Assembly (NCBI RefSeq): GCF_018323985.1
Contig: NZ_AP024590.1
Location: 4,092,001-4,156,000 of the forward strand
Length of the DNA: 64,000 nt
Source: Enterobacter kobei
Lineage (GTDB): Bacteria; Pseudomonadota; Gammaproteobacteria; Enterobacterales; Enterobacteriaceae
Direction of reading: 5' to 3'
Shown piece after piece: positions 53,987 through 61,697 of the stretch. Below the pieces are notes generated by a model. The model saw only the letters and a list, made by a program, of their open reading frames with translations. It ran no database searches and was not told the origin of the DNA. Within the stretch, counting starts at the first letter, position 1. Every line of letters starts with the position of its first letter. The position numbers and the translations under genes are program-made.

Positions 53987-54382
53987 ATGATAACGAAACG
54001 TAAACCTTACGTGCGGCCGGTGCCGTCAACCTGGTGGAAAAACCTGCCGTTTTATCGCTTCTATATGCTGCGAGAAGGCACAGCGATCACCACCGTCTGG
54101 TTCAGCATCGTGCTGATTTATGGCCTGTTTGCGCTCAAGCACGGGGCGGAAAGCTGGGCGGGGTTTGTCGGCTTCCTGCAAAACCCGGTGGTGGTCATTC
54201 TTAACCTGATCACGCTGGCAGGCGCGTTGCTGCACACCAAAACCTGGTTCGAGCTGGCGCCGAAAGCCGCGAATATCATCGTTAAAGATGAAAAAATGGG
54301 ACCGCAGCCGATCATCAAAGGGCTGTGGGTTGTCACGGTGCTGGTGACGCTGGTGGTGCTGTTTGTCGCCCTGTACTGGTAA
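53987..54382 (+). CDS. frdC: fumarate reductase membrane anchor FrdC
   Basis: FrdC anchors the enzyme and helps form the menaquinol sites. The 131-residue protein has three hydrophobic segments (about 25-50, 62-83 and 104-130) and the basic N-terminus TKRKPYVRP. Two ATGs are adjacent, at 53984 and 53987. I prefer the second because AGGAG (53976-53980) is then six bases away and the length equals E. coli. Confidence 0.93.
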   Translation: MITKRKPYVRPVPSTWWKNLPFYRFYMLREGTAITTVWFSIVLIYGLFALKHGAESWAGFVGFLQNPVVVILNLITLAGALLHTKTWFELAPKAANIIVKDEKMGPQPIIKGLWVVTVLVTLVVLFVALYW

Positions 54383-54392
54383 GGAGGCCAAA

Positions 54393-54752
54393 ATGATTAA
54401 TCCAAATCCACAACGTTCTGACGAACCCGTCTTCTGGGGGCTGTTTGGCGCAGGCGGCATGTGGGGCGCCTTCTTTGCGCCCGTCATGGTACTGCTGGTT
54501 GGCGTGCTGCTGCCGCTGGGTCTGTATCCTGACGATGCGCTCGGCTTTGAGCGGGTGCTGGCGTTCGCTCACAGCCTGCCTGGCCGCGCCTTTATCTTCC
54601 TGATGATTGTGTTGCCGCTGTGGTGTGGCCTGCACCGCATTCATCACCTGATGCACGACCTGAAGATCCACGTGCCCAACGGTAAATGGGTGTTCTACGG
54701 TCTGGCGGCCATTCTCAGCGTCGTGACGCTGGTCGGGGTCATTTTCCTTTAA
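54393..54752 (+). CDS. frdD: fumarate reductase membrane anchor FrdD
   Basis: FrdD is the second membrane anchor. The 119 residues start at MINPNPQRSDEPVFWGLFGAG (in E. coli the same length), with AGGAGG upstream. There are three hydrophobic segments and the conserved HRIHHLMHDLKIHVP loop. In E. coli ampC follows directly; here blc does. Confidence 0.96.
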   Translation: MINPNPQRSDEPVFWGLFGAGGMWGAFFAPVMVLLVGVLLPLGLYPDDALGFERVLAFAHSLPGRAFIFLMIVLPLWCGLHRIHHLMHDLKIHVPNGKWVFYGLAAILSVVTLVGVIFL

Positions 54753-54760
54753 GTACAGTG

Positions 54761-54784
54761 CCGGGTCTGATGTTGCAGACCCGG
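54761..54784 (+). terminator. Hairpin after frdD
   Basis: CCGGGTCTG and CAGACCCGG form a perfect nine-base-pair stem with a six-base loop, eight bases after the frdD stop. No T run follows. In E. coli the frd terminator doubles as the ampC attenuator; ampC is missing here. Confidence 0.5.
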
Positions 54785-54862
54785 TCACGCTTCGCTACGG
54801 CAAGCCGGGCATAATTCCAGTGACGCTCTACACTTAGCAGTAAATCCTGGAAGGAAAATACC

Positions 54863-55414
54863 ATGCGTATATTGCCTGTCGTTGCCGTCGTTTGCGCCGC
54901 GCTTCTGATGGTGGCCTGCCAGTCCCCTACACCTCCCCCCGGCGTCACGGTCGTGGAAAACTTTAATACCACGCGCTTTCTGGGTAGCTGGTATGAAATC
55001 GCCCGTCTGGATCATCGCTTTGAACGCGGTCTGGATAACGTCACAGCCACTTATAGCCTGCGGGAAGATGGCGGCCTGAACGTCATTAACAAAGGCTATA
55101 ACGCCTCACGGGGCATGTGGCAATCGACGGATGGCAGGGCTTACTTTACGGGATCTAAAAACCGTGCGGCGCTGAAAGTGTCGTTTTTTGGCCCCTTCTA
55201 CGGTGGCTATAACGTCATTGCGCTAGACAAAGACTATCGCCATGCGCTGGTCTGCGGGCCGGATCGCGACTATCTGTGGATCCTGTCCCGCACCCGTACG
55301 CTCCCGGATAACGTGAAACAGCAGCTGGTGAACACCGCAAAACAACAGGGCTTTGCGGTGGAGAAACTTATCTGGGTAGCGCAGGACCGACCGTTAATGC
55401 GTACTCAGTTTTAA
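54863..55414 (+). CDS. blc: outer-membrane lipocalin Blc
   Basis: Blc is a bacterial lipocalin anchored in the outer membrane that binds lysophospholipids and fatty acids and is produced in stationary phase in E. coli. The 183-residue precursor has a lipobox MVAC (lipidated Cys about residue 19), the lipocalin motif FLGSWYEIARLDHRFERGL, and VCGPDRDYLWILSRT. The C-terminus runs a few residues longer than the 177 of E. coli. Its last 21 bases overlap the 3' end of convergent gdx. Confidence 0.94.
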   Translation: MRILPVVAVVCAALLMVACQSPTPPPGVTVVENFNTTRFLGSWYEIARLDHRFERGLDNVTATYSLREDGGLNVINKGYNASRGMWQSTDGRAYFTGSKNRAALKVSFFGPFYGGYNVIALDKDYRHALVCGPDRDYLWILSRTRTLPDNVKQQLVNTAKQQGFAVEKLIWVAQDRPLMRTQF

Positions 55415-55711
55415 ACCGATGATCCCGGCGACAATCAGCACCAGACTGATAATGCGCGCCGGGCTTGTCGATTCACCCAGCAATAACATGCCGGTCACCG
55501 ACGCGCCAACGGCCCCAATACCCGTCCAGACCGCGTAGGCGGTGCCGACCGGCAGCGTTTTCATCGCCCATGACAGCATGACAATACTGATGATCATCGC
55601 GCTGACGGTAATAATACTGGGCGTCAGACGGGTGAAACCATGGGTGTATTTCAGGCCGATGGCCCAGACTACTTCAAGTAAACCAGCAAGGAATAAAACG
55701 AACCAGGACAT
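55394..55711 (-). CDS. gdx: guanidinium exporter Gdx (SugE)
   Basis: Gdx is a small multidrug-resistance-family antiporter that exports guanidinium ions in exchange for protons. The 105-residue protein has four membrane helices, the essential Glu in GLLEVVWAIGLKYTHGF (about residue 13), and the GxG-type motif VGTAYAVWTGIGAVG. It was formerly called SugE, a supposed GroEL-mutant suppressor. The guanidine-II riboswitch just upstream supports the guanidinium role. Confidence 0.95.
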   Translation of the reverse strand: MSWFVLFLAGLLEVVWAIGLKYTHGFTRLTPSIITVSAMIISIVMLSWAMKTLPVGTAYAVWTGIGAVGASVTGMLLLGESTSPARIISLVLIVAGIIGLKLSTH

Positions 55712-55727
55712 GATTGGCTCCTGAGAT

Positions 55728-55772
55728 GGGGCCGTCCCCGTTGAACATGGCGCTTACAGGTCGTCCTGTAAG
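55728..55772 (-). promoter_or_regulatory. Guanidine-II (mini-ykkC) riboswitch controlling gdx
   Basis: In the gdx leader two hairpins carry the ACGR loops that define this class. The 5' one has the stem CTTACAGG/CCTGTAAG with loop ACGA (55772-55753). The 3' one has GGGG/CCCC with loop ACGG (55739-55728). The gdx ribosome-binding site (AGGAG) follows the second stem within about six bases, so ligand binding should free or expose it. In E. coli gdx has the same element. Confidence 0.92.
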
Positions 55773-55788
55773 GCGGGTGAAGTGTATT

Positions 55789-55817
55789 ATTGTTACCGCC
55801 AGGCAGAATTATTTCAA
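55789..55817 (-). promoter_or_regulatory. Possible sigma-70 promoter of gdx
   Basis: On the minus strand TTGAAA (55817-55812), a 17-base spacer and AACAAT (55794-55789) would start transcription about ten bases before the first riboswitch stem. Confidence 0.5.
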
Positions 55818-55967
55818 CTTTTTCATTTATCTCAAATTTTAACGGCTTAAAGCAAGAAATAGGCGTAGTTCGCAGCGGAGATCCGTCATTTATCTTTTTT
55901 CGCTTCTCCTATGATGATGGGGTAAAAAAATGAAAGCCGTCATCCCATCCTGATTGCGAAACCGAAC

Positions 55968-56618
55968 ATGTTCAAAATTTTATTGATTGACCGTTGTTGC
56001 TTCACCCGCTGCGGGCTTGAGAGCTGGCTCAATCAACGTACGCTATTTCCGGGACCGGTGCTGGTGACCGGGCTGAACAATTTAATGCTGGCAAAAGAAC
56101 ATGCTGCCCAGTGGCAGCCGGATCTGGTCATTGCCGATTTCTATGGTTTTGCGAATGAATTACACCACGTACAACAATTAGCGTCGTTATTACAGATCTG
56201 TAGCCAAAGCCCGCTGCTGTTATTACCGTCCGGTGATGATGCGCAGATGGAAATCTATTGTCAGCAGTTCCCGCTCTGGGGGCGATTAGATAAGTCTGTG
56301 TCGCTTGAAGTACTTGCCCGTACTATTAACGAGGCACTGTGTTCACGACCGACAGAAACGGTCCCGCAGGCCGCTACGCCGCTGCTGACGCGTCAGGAAG
56401 AGAAAGTGTTATCACTGTGGATGGACGGAACCAATAATCACTGTATCGCTCACCGGCTCGGCATTAATGGCAAAACGGTTTATACCTATAAACGAAATAT
56501 CCGCATGAAGCTGGGCATGGGGAATCGTTTTACGCCGTTTTTATCACTGCCAGAAAGCGTGAGCAACGGTACGGCAGACGCCGTACCGCGTGCTGCTACT
56601 GTTACTGCTGAGCTTTAG
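55968..56618 (+). CDS. LuxR/NarL-type regulator with degenerate receiver domain
   Basis: A 216-residue regulator not found at this position in E. coli. The N-terminal half resembles a response-regulator receiver: ILLIDRCCFTRCGL has Asp8 of the acidic pair but Arg in place of the second acid, Asp57 (DLVIADFYGF) matches the phosphorylation site, Ser88 and Lys109 (RLDKSVSLEVLARTINEAL) match the other conserved positions. The C-terminal GerE helix-turn-helix is LTRQEEKVLSLWMDGTNNHC then GINGKTVYTYKRNIRMKLG. Missing one Mg2+ ligand, it may act without phosphorylation, like RcsB partners such as BglJ; that is a guess. It is divergent from gdx and its end overlaps ecnB by 17 bases. No cognate kinase is nearby. 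Confidence 0.85.
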   Translation: MFKILLIDRCCFTRCGLESWLNQRTLFPGPVLVTGLNNLMLAKEHAAQWQPDLVIADFYGFANELHHVQQLASLLQICSQSPLLLLPSGDDAQMEIYCQQFPLWGRLDKSVSLEVLARTINEALCSRPTETVPQAATPLLTRQEEKVLSLWMDGTNNHCIAHRLGINGKTVYTYKRNIRMKLGMGNRFTPFLSLPESVSNGTADAVPRAATVTAEL

Positions 56619-56748
56619 TGGCTGCACCAGAGATCGCGCTGCCGCCATCAGAAATATCTTCGCCTACGCCACGCGTGGTGTTACACGCGGTCAACACGGA
56701 AGAAAGTACCAGTACCGAAAAGATCGCAGCAATTGTTTTCTTAACCAT
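56602..56748 (-). CDS. ecnB: entericidin B lipoprotein
   Basis: EcnB is a 48-residue lipoprotein toxin-like peptide made in stationary phase and described as bacteriolytic. The sequence starts MVKKTIAAIFSVLVLSS and has the lipobox LTAC, then NTTRGVGEDISDGGSAIS; it differs from E. coli EcnB at only two positions that I can recall. In E. coli and Citrobacter the antidote ecnA lies just upstream, but no such frame is present between here and efp. Two 10-base direct repeats lie in its promoter region. Confidence 0.95.
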   Translation of the reverse strand: MVKKTIAAIFSVLVLSSVLTACNTTRGVGEDISDGGSAISGAATKAQQ

Positions 56749-56761
56749 AATATATTCCTTT

Positions 56762-56791
56762 TATAGCCAGTGTTATTTGTGTATAGCCAGT
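56762..56791. repeat. Two 10-base direct repeats upstream of ecnB
   Basis: TATAGCCAGT occurs at 56762-56771 and 56782-56791, exactly 20 bases apart (about two helical turns), in the ecnB promoter region. On the minus strand each reads ACTGGCTATA, so the upstream copy could supply a CTATAC-like -10 of the stationary-phase type. Confidence 0.4.
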
Positions 56792-56896
56792 TAAGCATAG
56801 ACAAAATTCCGGGCTGTGGAGAAAAAGGCAATATTTTAGGAAGATTTGAAGTCAGCGGCATGGCATCGCGCCACACCGCTGAAGATAAGGCAGGAA

Positions 56897-57463
56897 TTAC
56901 TTAACGCGGGAAACGTATTCGCCAGAGCGGGTGTCCACTTTGATGACTTCGCCGGTCTGCACGAACAGCGGAACTTTAACTACTGCGCCAGTGCTCAGCT
57001 TGGCAGGTTTACCACCGGTACCTGCGGTATCGCCTTTCAGGCCTGGATCGGTTTCAACGATTTCCAGTTCAACGAAGTTCGGCGGGGTCACCGCGATCGG
57101 CTGGCCATTCCACAGCGTCACGATGCATTCAGCCTGATCCAGCAGCCATTTAGCGCTGTCGCCAATCGCTTTAGCGTCCGCAGACAGCTGCTCGAAGGTT
57201 TCGTTGTTCATGAAGTGCCAGAACTCACCATCGTTGTAGAGGTAAGTCAGGTTCATATCGATAACGTCAGCGCCTTCAGCGGAATCGGTAGATTTGAAGG
57301 TTTTCTCAACGCGAGTACCGGTCAGCAGACGACGCAGCTTAACGCGTGCGAACGCCTGACCTTTACCCGGCTTAACGAATTCACTGGATTCAACCGCGTA
57401 AGGTTCGCCTTCGAACATGATTTTAAGACCGGCACGAAAATCGTTGCTATAGTAAGTCGCCAT
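56897..57463 (-). CDS. efp: translation elongation factor P
   Basis: EF-P binds between the P and E sites and rescues ribosomes stalled at polyproline. The 188 residues start at MATYYSNDFRAGLKIMF (57463). The lysine that receives beta-lysine lies at about residue 34 in EFVKPGKGQAF. Three beta-barrel domains follow and the C-terminus is RSGEYVSRVK. The open frame upstream runs into epmB and is not coding. EpmA and EpmB, its modifying enzymes, are encoded in the same window. Confidence 0.98.
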   Translation of the reverse strand: MATYYSNDFRAGLKIMFEGEPYAVESSEFVKPGKGQAFARVKLRRLLTGTRVEKTFKSTDSAEGADVIDMNLTYLYNDGEFWHFMNNETFEQLSADAKAIGDSAKWLLDQAECIVTLWNGQPIAVTPPNFVELEIVETDPGLKGDTAGTGGKPAKLSTGAVVKVPLFVQTGEVIKVDTRSGEYVSRVK

Positions 57464-57503
57464 AAGGCCCTCTGAAATATTGTTAACTGGTATTAGCCAA
57501 AAA

Positions 57504-58532
57504 ATGGCACACATTGTAACCCTAAACACCCCTTCCAGAGAAGAATGGTTATTGCAACTTGCCGATGTAATAACCGATCCGGATGAACTTCTGCAGCTTT
57601 TAAATATAGACGCCAGCGCAGAGCTGCTCGCGGGGCGCGATGCCCGTCGCCTGTTCGCCCTGCGTGTCCCTCGCGCATTTGCGGCGCGCATGGAGAAAGG
57701 CAACGCGAACGATCCGTTGTTACGTCAGGTACTTACCTCACGGGAAGAGTTCATTGCCGCCCCCGGATTTACCACCGATCCGCTCGAAGAACAGCACAGC
57801 GTCGTGCCCGGATTGCTGCATAAATACCGCAATCGGGCGCTGCTGCTGGTGAAAGGCGGTTGCGCGGTAAATTGCCGCTATTGTTTCCGTCGTCACTTCC
57901 CGTACGCCGATAATCAGGGTAATAAGCGCAACTGGCAGGCGGCACTCGACTATATAGCGCTGCATCCGGAGCTGGATGAGATCATTTTCTCCGGCGGCGA
58001 TCCGCTGATGGCGAAAGATCATGAGCTGGACTGGCTGATCGGCGAGCTGGAGGCGATCCCGCATATTAAACGCCTGCGTATTCACAGCCGCCTGCCAGTG
58101 GTGATCCCGGCGCGTATTACCGATACGCTGGCGGCCCGCTTTGCGCGCTCGTCACTACAGATCCTGCTGGTGAATCATATCAACCATGCCCGGGAAATTG
58201 ACGACGCTTTCCGCACCGCTATGTCGCTGCTGCGTCAGGCGGGCGTTACGCTGCTCAATCAAAGCGTATTGCTGCGCGGCGTGAACGATAATGCCCGCAC
58301 GCTGGCGGATCTGAGCAATGCGCTGTTCGATGCCGGGGTCATGCCCTATTACCTGCACGTGCTGGATAAAGTGCAGGGCGCGGCGCATTTTATGGTGAGC
58401 GACGACGAGGCGCGGACCATTATGCGTGAGCTCCTGACGCTGGTTTCGGGTTATATGGTACCGCGACTGGCCCGGGAAATCGGTGGTGAGCCCAGTAAAA
58501 CGCCGCTGGATCTGCAACTCCGTCAGCAATAA
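57504..58532 (+). CDS. epmB: EF-P (R)-beta-lysine synthase, lysine 2,3-aminomutase EpmB
   Basis: EpmB is a radical-SAM, PLP-dependent aminomutase that turns L-lysine into (R)-beta-lysine for EF-P modification. The 342 residues start at MAHIVTLNTPSREEW (57504). The radical-SAM cluster motif CAVNCRYCFRRHFPY lies near residue 120, and SGGDPLMAKDHELDWL with the later PYYLHVLDKVQGAAHF completes the family pattern. It diverges from efp with 40 bases between the start codons. Confidence 0.97.
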   Translation: MAHIVTLNTPSREEWLLQLADVITDPDELLQLLNIDASAELLAGRDARRLFALRVPRAFAARMEKGNANDPLLRQVLTSREEFIAAPGFTTDPLEEQHSVVPGLLHKYRNRALLLVKGGCAVNCRYCFRRHFPYADNQGNKRNWQAALDYIALHPELDEIIFSGGDPLMAKDHELDWLIGELEAIPHIKRLRIHSRLPVVIPARITDTLAARFARSSLQILLVNHINHAREIDDAFRTAMSLLRQAGVTLLNQSVLLRGVNDNARTLADLSNALFDAGVMPYYLHVLDKVQGAAHFMVSDDEARTIMRELLTLVSGYMVPRLAREIGGEPSKTPLDLQLRQQ

Positions 58533-58543
58533 GCCTTCCTTTG

Positions 58544-58567
58544 AGAGTCCGCTTCCGGACTCTTTTT
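58544..58567 (+). terminator. Rho-independent terminator after epmB
   Basis: The perfect stem AGAGTCCG/CGGACTCT with a CTTC tetraloop is followed by TTTT. Confidence 0.92.
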
Positions 58568-58656
58568 AACCTTCATCTCCCCTTATACTGCCCCGCGTTT
58601 TCTCGCCAAACCGAGCCCTCACGATGTGTATCGCTTTACCCTCATGGAGAATGAAA

Positions 58657-59478
58657 ATGCCTTTAACTATTCATGGACTGAACGCTGGCGTTATTCGTCA
58701 TGATAATGATTTTGTTGCGCTGGCCTTGAAAATTAACCACGCGCCGGATAACGACAGCCTGCTGTTTTTTCCGCTGTTGCCCCTGAAAGATCTGCTGATC
58801 TGCCTTGAATACCATCTGCCCGCCAGCAACGTAGCGGATGACGTTGCCGGTATGCTGCACAGCAATGCCCCGGTGCTGGTGGAAGAGGAACTGAAAAATG
58901 CAGACGTACAGCAGCGCGTGGAACACGTCACGTTACTTGATGATGCCGAAAACAGCCTGACAATCGCGTTCACGTGCAATAACGGCGAGACGTTGAACCT
59001 GAACATTGCGGATACGCACATTCCGGCGCTGGTGAGTTTAATCATTCGGGCAATGAATAATGCCGGACTACGCGCGGTTGTCGAAAGCGTGTCATCAATG
59101 GTGGATTTTCTGCCGCTGTATGACGTGGACTGTCAGGATGACGCGCAGCTTGAATACGATACGTATCAGCATCCTGAGTGGAAACATCGCCTGTTCAGTC
59201 ACTATCTGGTGGTCATCTATCAGTATAAAAATGACCAGGGCGAAGCGCGCACTAGCGGTTCGGTCATCAAAACGCGGGCGCCTTCCGCCTCAAAAGACAC
59301 CCAGGGCATTGTTAAGCGACCGCTGCGCTTTAGCCATCGCCTGCGCAAACTGGATAACACACCGTGCAAAGTATTTGTGAGAACGCTGGCGGCGGGAAAT
59401 AAGGTTACGCTGACCCAGGCGCAATGCCTGCATGCGGTGCATAATCTGCGGCTGCACGCGGAACATTCGGCTGCCTGA
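58657..59478 (+). CDS. yjeJ: conserved protein YjeJ, function unknown
   Basis: A 273-residue predicted cytoplasmic protein. It aligns with E. coli YjeJ (289) at both ends and through the central FLPLYDVDCQDDAQLEYDTY and PEWKHRLFSHYLVV stretches, but its N-terminal third has diverged and is shorter. I start at MPLTIHGLNAGVIR (58657), preceded by GGAG; the 11 codons upstream do not match. No membrane segments or catalytic motif were recognised. It stands alone between epmB and yjeI. Confidence 0.82.
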   Translation: MPLTIHGLNAGVIRHDNDFVALALKINHAPDNDSLLFFPLLPLKDLLICLEYHLPASNVADDVAGMLHSNAPVLVEEELKNADVQQRVEHVTLLDDAENSLTIAFTCNNGETLNLNIADTHIPALVSLIIRAMNNAGLRAVVESVSSMVDFLPLYDVDCQDDAQLEYDTYQHPEWKHRLFSHYLVVIYQYKNDQGEARTSGSVIKTRAPSASKDTQGIVKRPLRFSHRLRKLDNTPCKVFVRTLAAGNKVTLTQAQCLHAVHNLRLHAEHSAA

Positions 59479-59524
59479 AAACAGTGAACCCCGGAGCGGG
59501 GTTCATCTTAGAAGATGCCGGCGC

Positions 59525-59878
59525 TCAGTTCGGGCACTTATATACCTGACCGCTCATTTCGCTGGCGGTCGGCACGAAGCTCGACACGAATCCCTGAGTC
59601 GGGCTGTTGACGTTGAAAATCACGTTGCCGCCCATTTTGGCCGCTTCGTTACGCAGGGCATTTGCTGCGCCACGCATTGAGCCACCCTCTTCACCATGCT
59701 GACCCGACAACCAGTTGCTCTGCTTGCCGTATGCGGTGCCCAGTAAATGACACTGCTCACTCGGTTTTTCTTCAACAAAACGAACGCTTTGCCCACCTGC
59801 GGTCAGCTCGTTACTGGCGCTACAACCCGCCAGCAGCAACGCTGCTCCGACAATCCCTGCACCGACGTAAACGCGCAT
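59525..59878 (-). CDS. yjeI: DUF4156 lipoprotein YjeI
   Basis: A 117-residue lipoprotein with a signal peptide and lipobox LLAGC (lipidated Cys about residue 19). The mature part contains GKQSNWLSGQHGEEGGSMRG and ends GQVYKCPN, both as in E. coli YjeI. The function is unknown. I start at MRVYVGAGIVG (59878), which matches the E. coli length. It lies downstream of groEL on the same strand, after the groEL terminator. Confidence 0.92.
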   Translation of the reverse strand: MRVYVGAGIVGAALLLAGCSASNELTAGGQSVRFVEEKPSEQCHLLGTAYGKQSNWLSGQHGEEGGSMRGAANALRNEAAKMGGNVIFNVNSPTQGFVSSFVPTASEMSGQVYKCPN

Positions 59879-59948
59879 GTTATTCCTCGTGTAATAGCTG
59901 GACAACGTTGTCCGTGTCTGAACCTTATACTAAAAAGATGACCAAAAG

Positions 59949-59982
59949 AAAAACCCCCGGACATTTCTGCCCGGGGGTTTTC
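59949..59982. terminator. Terminator after groEL
   Basis: AAAACCCCCGGGCAG pairs with its complement around a short loop on the minus strand and is followed by TTTTTCTTTT. The right side also ends in Ts, so it can act in both directions. Confidence 0.92.
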
Positions 59983-60011
59983 TTATTTCTGCGAGGTGCA
60001 GAACAACATGA

Positions 60012-61658
60012 TTACATCATGCCGCCCATACCACCCATGCCGCCCATACCACCAGCAGCACCTAAGTCAGGGCCATCGGTTTTCGGCAGGTCGGTCACCA
60101 TGCACTCGGTGGTGATCATCAAACCCGCTACAGAAGCCGCGTACTGCAGAGCAGAACGGGTCACTTTAGTCGGATCCAGGATACCCATATCGATCATGTT
60201 GCCGTATTCTTCGGTCGCTGCGTTGTAACCGTAGTTACCGTCGCCACCTTTAACGGTGTTAGCTACCACTGACGGCTCTTCACCGCAGTTCAGCACGATC
60301 TGACGCAGCGGTGCTTCCATTGCGCGCAGCGCAACTTTGATACCGACGTTCTGATCTTCGTTCTGGCCACGCAGTTCGCCCAGTTTAGAAGCAACACGGA
60401 TCAGCGCAACGCCGCCGCCTGCAACCACACCTTCTTCAACTGCAGCACGGGTTGCGTGCAGAGCATCTTCAACGCGAGCTTTCTTCTCTTTCATTTCAAC
60501 TTCGGTAGCTGCACCGACTTTGATAACCGCAACGCCGCCAGCCAGTTTCGCTACGCGCTCTTGCAGTTTTTCACGATCGTAGTCAGAGGTCGCTTCTTCG
60601 ATCTGCTGACGGATCTGAGAAACACGGCCCTGAATGCTCGCTTCTTCACCCACGCCATCGATGATGGTGGTGGTGTCTTTGTTGATCACAACACGTTTAG
60701 CCTGACCCAGATCTTCCAGGGTTGCTTTTTCCAGCTCCATACCGATCTCTTCAGAGATCACGGTACCGCCGGTCAGGATAGCGATATCCTGCAGCATAGC
60801 TTTACGACGGTCGCCGAAGCCCGGTGCTTTAACCGCAGCAACTTTAACGATGCCGCGCATGGTGTTAACCACCAAGGTCGCCAGCGCTTCGCCTTCTACA
60901 TCTTCAGCGATGATCAACAGTGGTTTACCGGCTTTCGCAACGGCTTCCAGTACTGGCAGCATTTCGCGGATGTTGGAGATTTTTTTATCAGCCAGCAGGA
61001 TGAACGGGCTTTCCAGTTCGATGGAGCCAGTTTCCGGCTTGTTGATGAAGTATGGAGACAGGTAGCCACGGTCGAACTGCATACCTTCTACCACGTCCAG
61101 CTCGTCCTGCAGGCCGGTGCCTTCTTCAACGGTGATAACGCCTTCTTTACCCACTTTCTCCATGGCTTCCGCGATCAGTTTACCCACGGTTTCATCGGAG
61201 TTAGCGGAGATGGTGCCAACCTGCGCAATAGCACGGGAATCAGAGCACGGTACAGACAGGGCTTTCAGTTCTTCAACCGCAGCGATAACCGCTTTGTCGA
61301 TGCCGCGTTTCAGATCCATCGGGTTCATGCCAGCCGCTACAGCTTTCAGGCCTTCGGTGATGATGGACTGTGCCAGTACGGTTGCAGTGGTGGTACCGTC
61401 GCCTGCTGCGTCGTTCGCTTTAGAGGCAACTTCTTTCACCATCTGCGCGCCCATGTTTTCGAACTTGTCTTCCAGTTCGATTTCACGTGCTACAGAAACA
61501 CCATCTTTAGTAATGGTCGGTGCACCGAAAGATTTATCCAGAACAACGTTGCGGCCTTTCGGGCCAAGGGTAACTTTCACTGCGTCTGCCAGTACGTTTA
61601 CGCCGCGCAGCATTTTCACACGAGCGTCGTTACCGAATTTTACGTCTTTAGCTGCCAT
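60012..61658 (-). CDS. groL: chaperonin GroEL
   Basis: GroEL is the 60-kDa chaperonin that folds proteins in a 14-subunit double ring with GroES. The 548 residues match E. coli. Visible features are VKVTLGPKGRNVVLDKSFGAP near the N-terminus, the ATP-site motif GDGTTTATVLAQ (about residue 86), VVAGGGVALIRV (about 410) and the flexible GGM-repeat tail. groES lies 39 bases upstream. Strong codon bias produces a 512-codon open frame on the other strand, which I do not consider a gene. Confidence 0.99.
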   Translation of the reverse strand: MAAKDVKFGNDARVKMLRGVNVLADAVKVTLGPKGRNVVLDKSFGAPTITKDGVSVAREIELEDKFENMGAQMVKEVASKANDAAGDGTTTATVLAQSIITEGLKAVAAGMNPMDLKRGIDKAVIAAVEELKALSVPCSDSRAIAQVGTISANSDETVGKLIAEAMEKVGKEGVITVEEGTGLQDELDVVEGMQFDRGYLSPYFINKPETGSIELESPFILLADKKISNIREMLPVLEAVAKAGKPLLIIAEDVEGEALATLVVNTMRGIVKVAAVKAPGFGDRRKAMLQDIAILTGGTVISEEIGMELEKATLEDLGQAKRVVINKDTTTIIDGVGEEASIQGRVSQIRQQIEEATSDYDREKLQERVAKLAGGVAVIKVGAATEVEMKEKKARVEDALHATRAAVEEGVVAGGGVALIRVASKLGELRGQNEDQNVGIKVALRAMEAPLRQIVLNCGEEPSVVANTVKGGDGNYGYNAATEEYGNMIDMGILDPTKVTRSALQYAASVAGLMITTECMVTDLPKTDGPDLGAAGGMGGMGGMGGMM

Positions 61659-61697
61659 TTTCTTCTTTCCCTTAAATTCGTAGGTTCAGTTCGTGGG

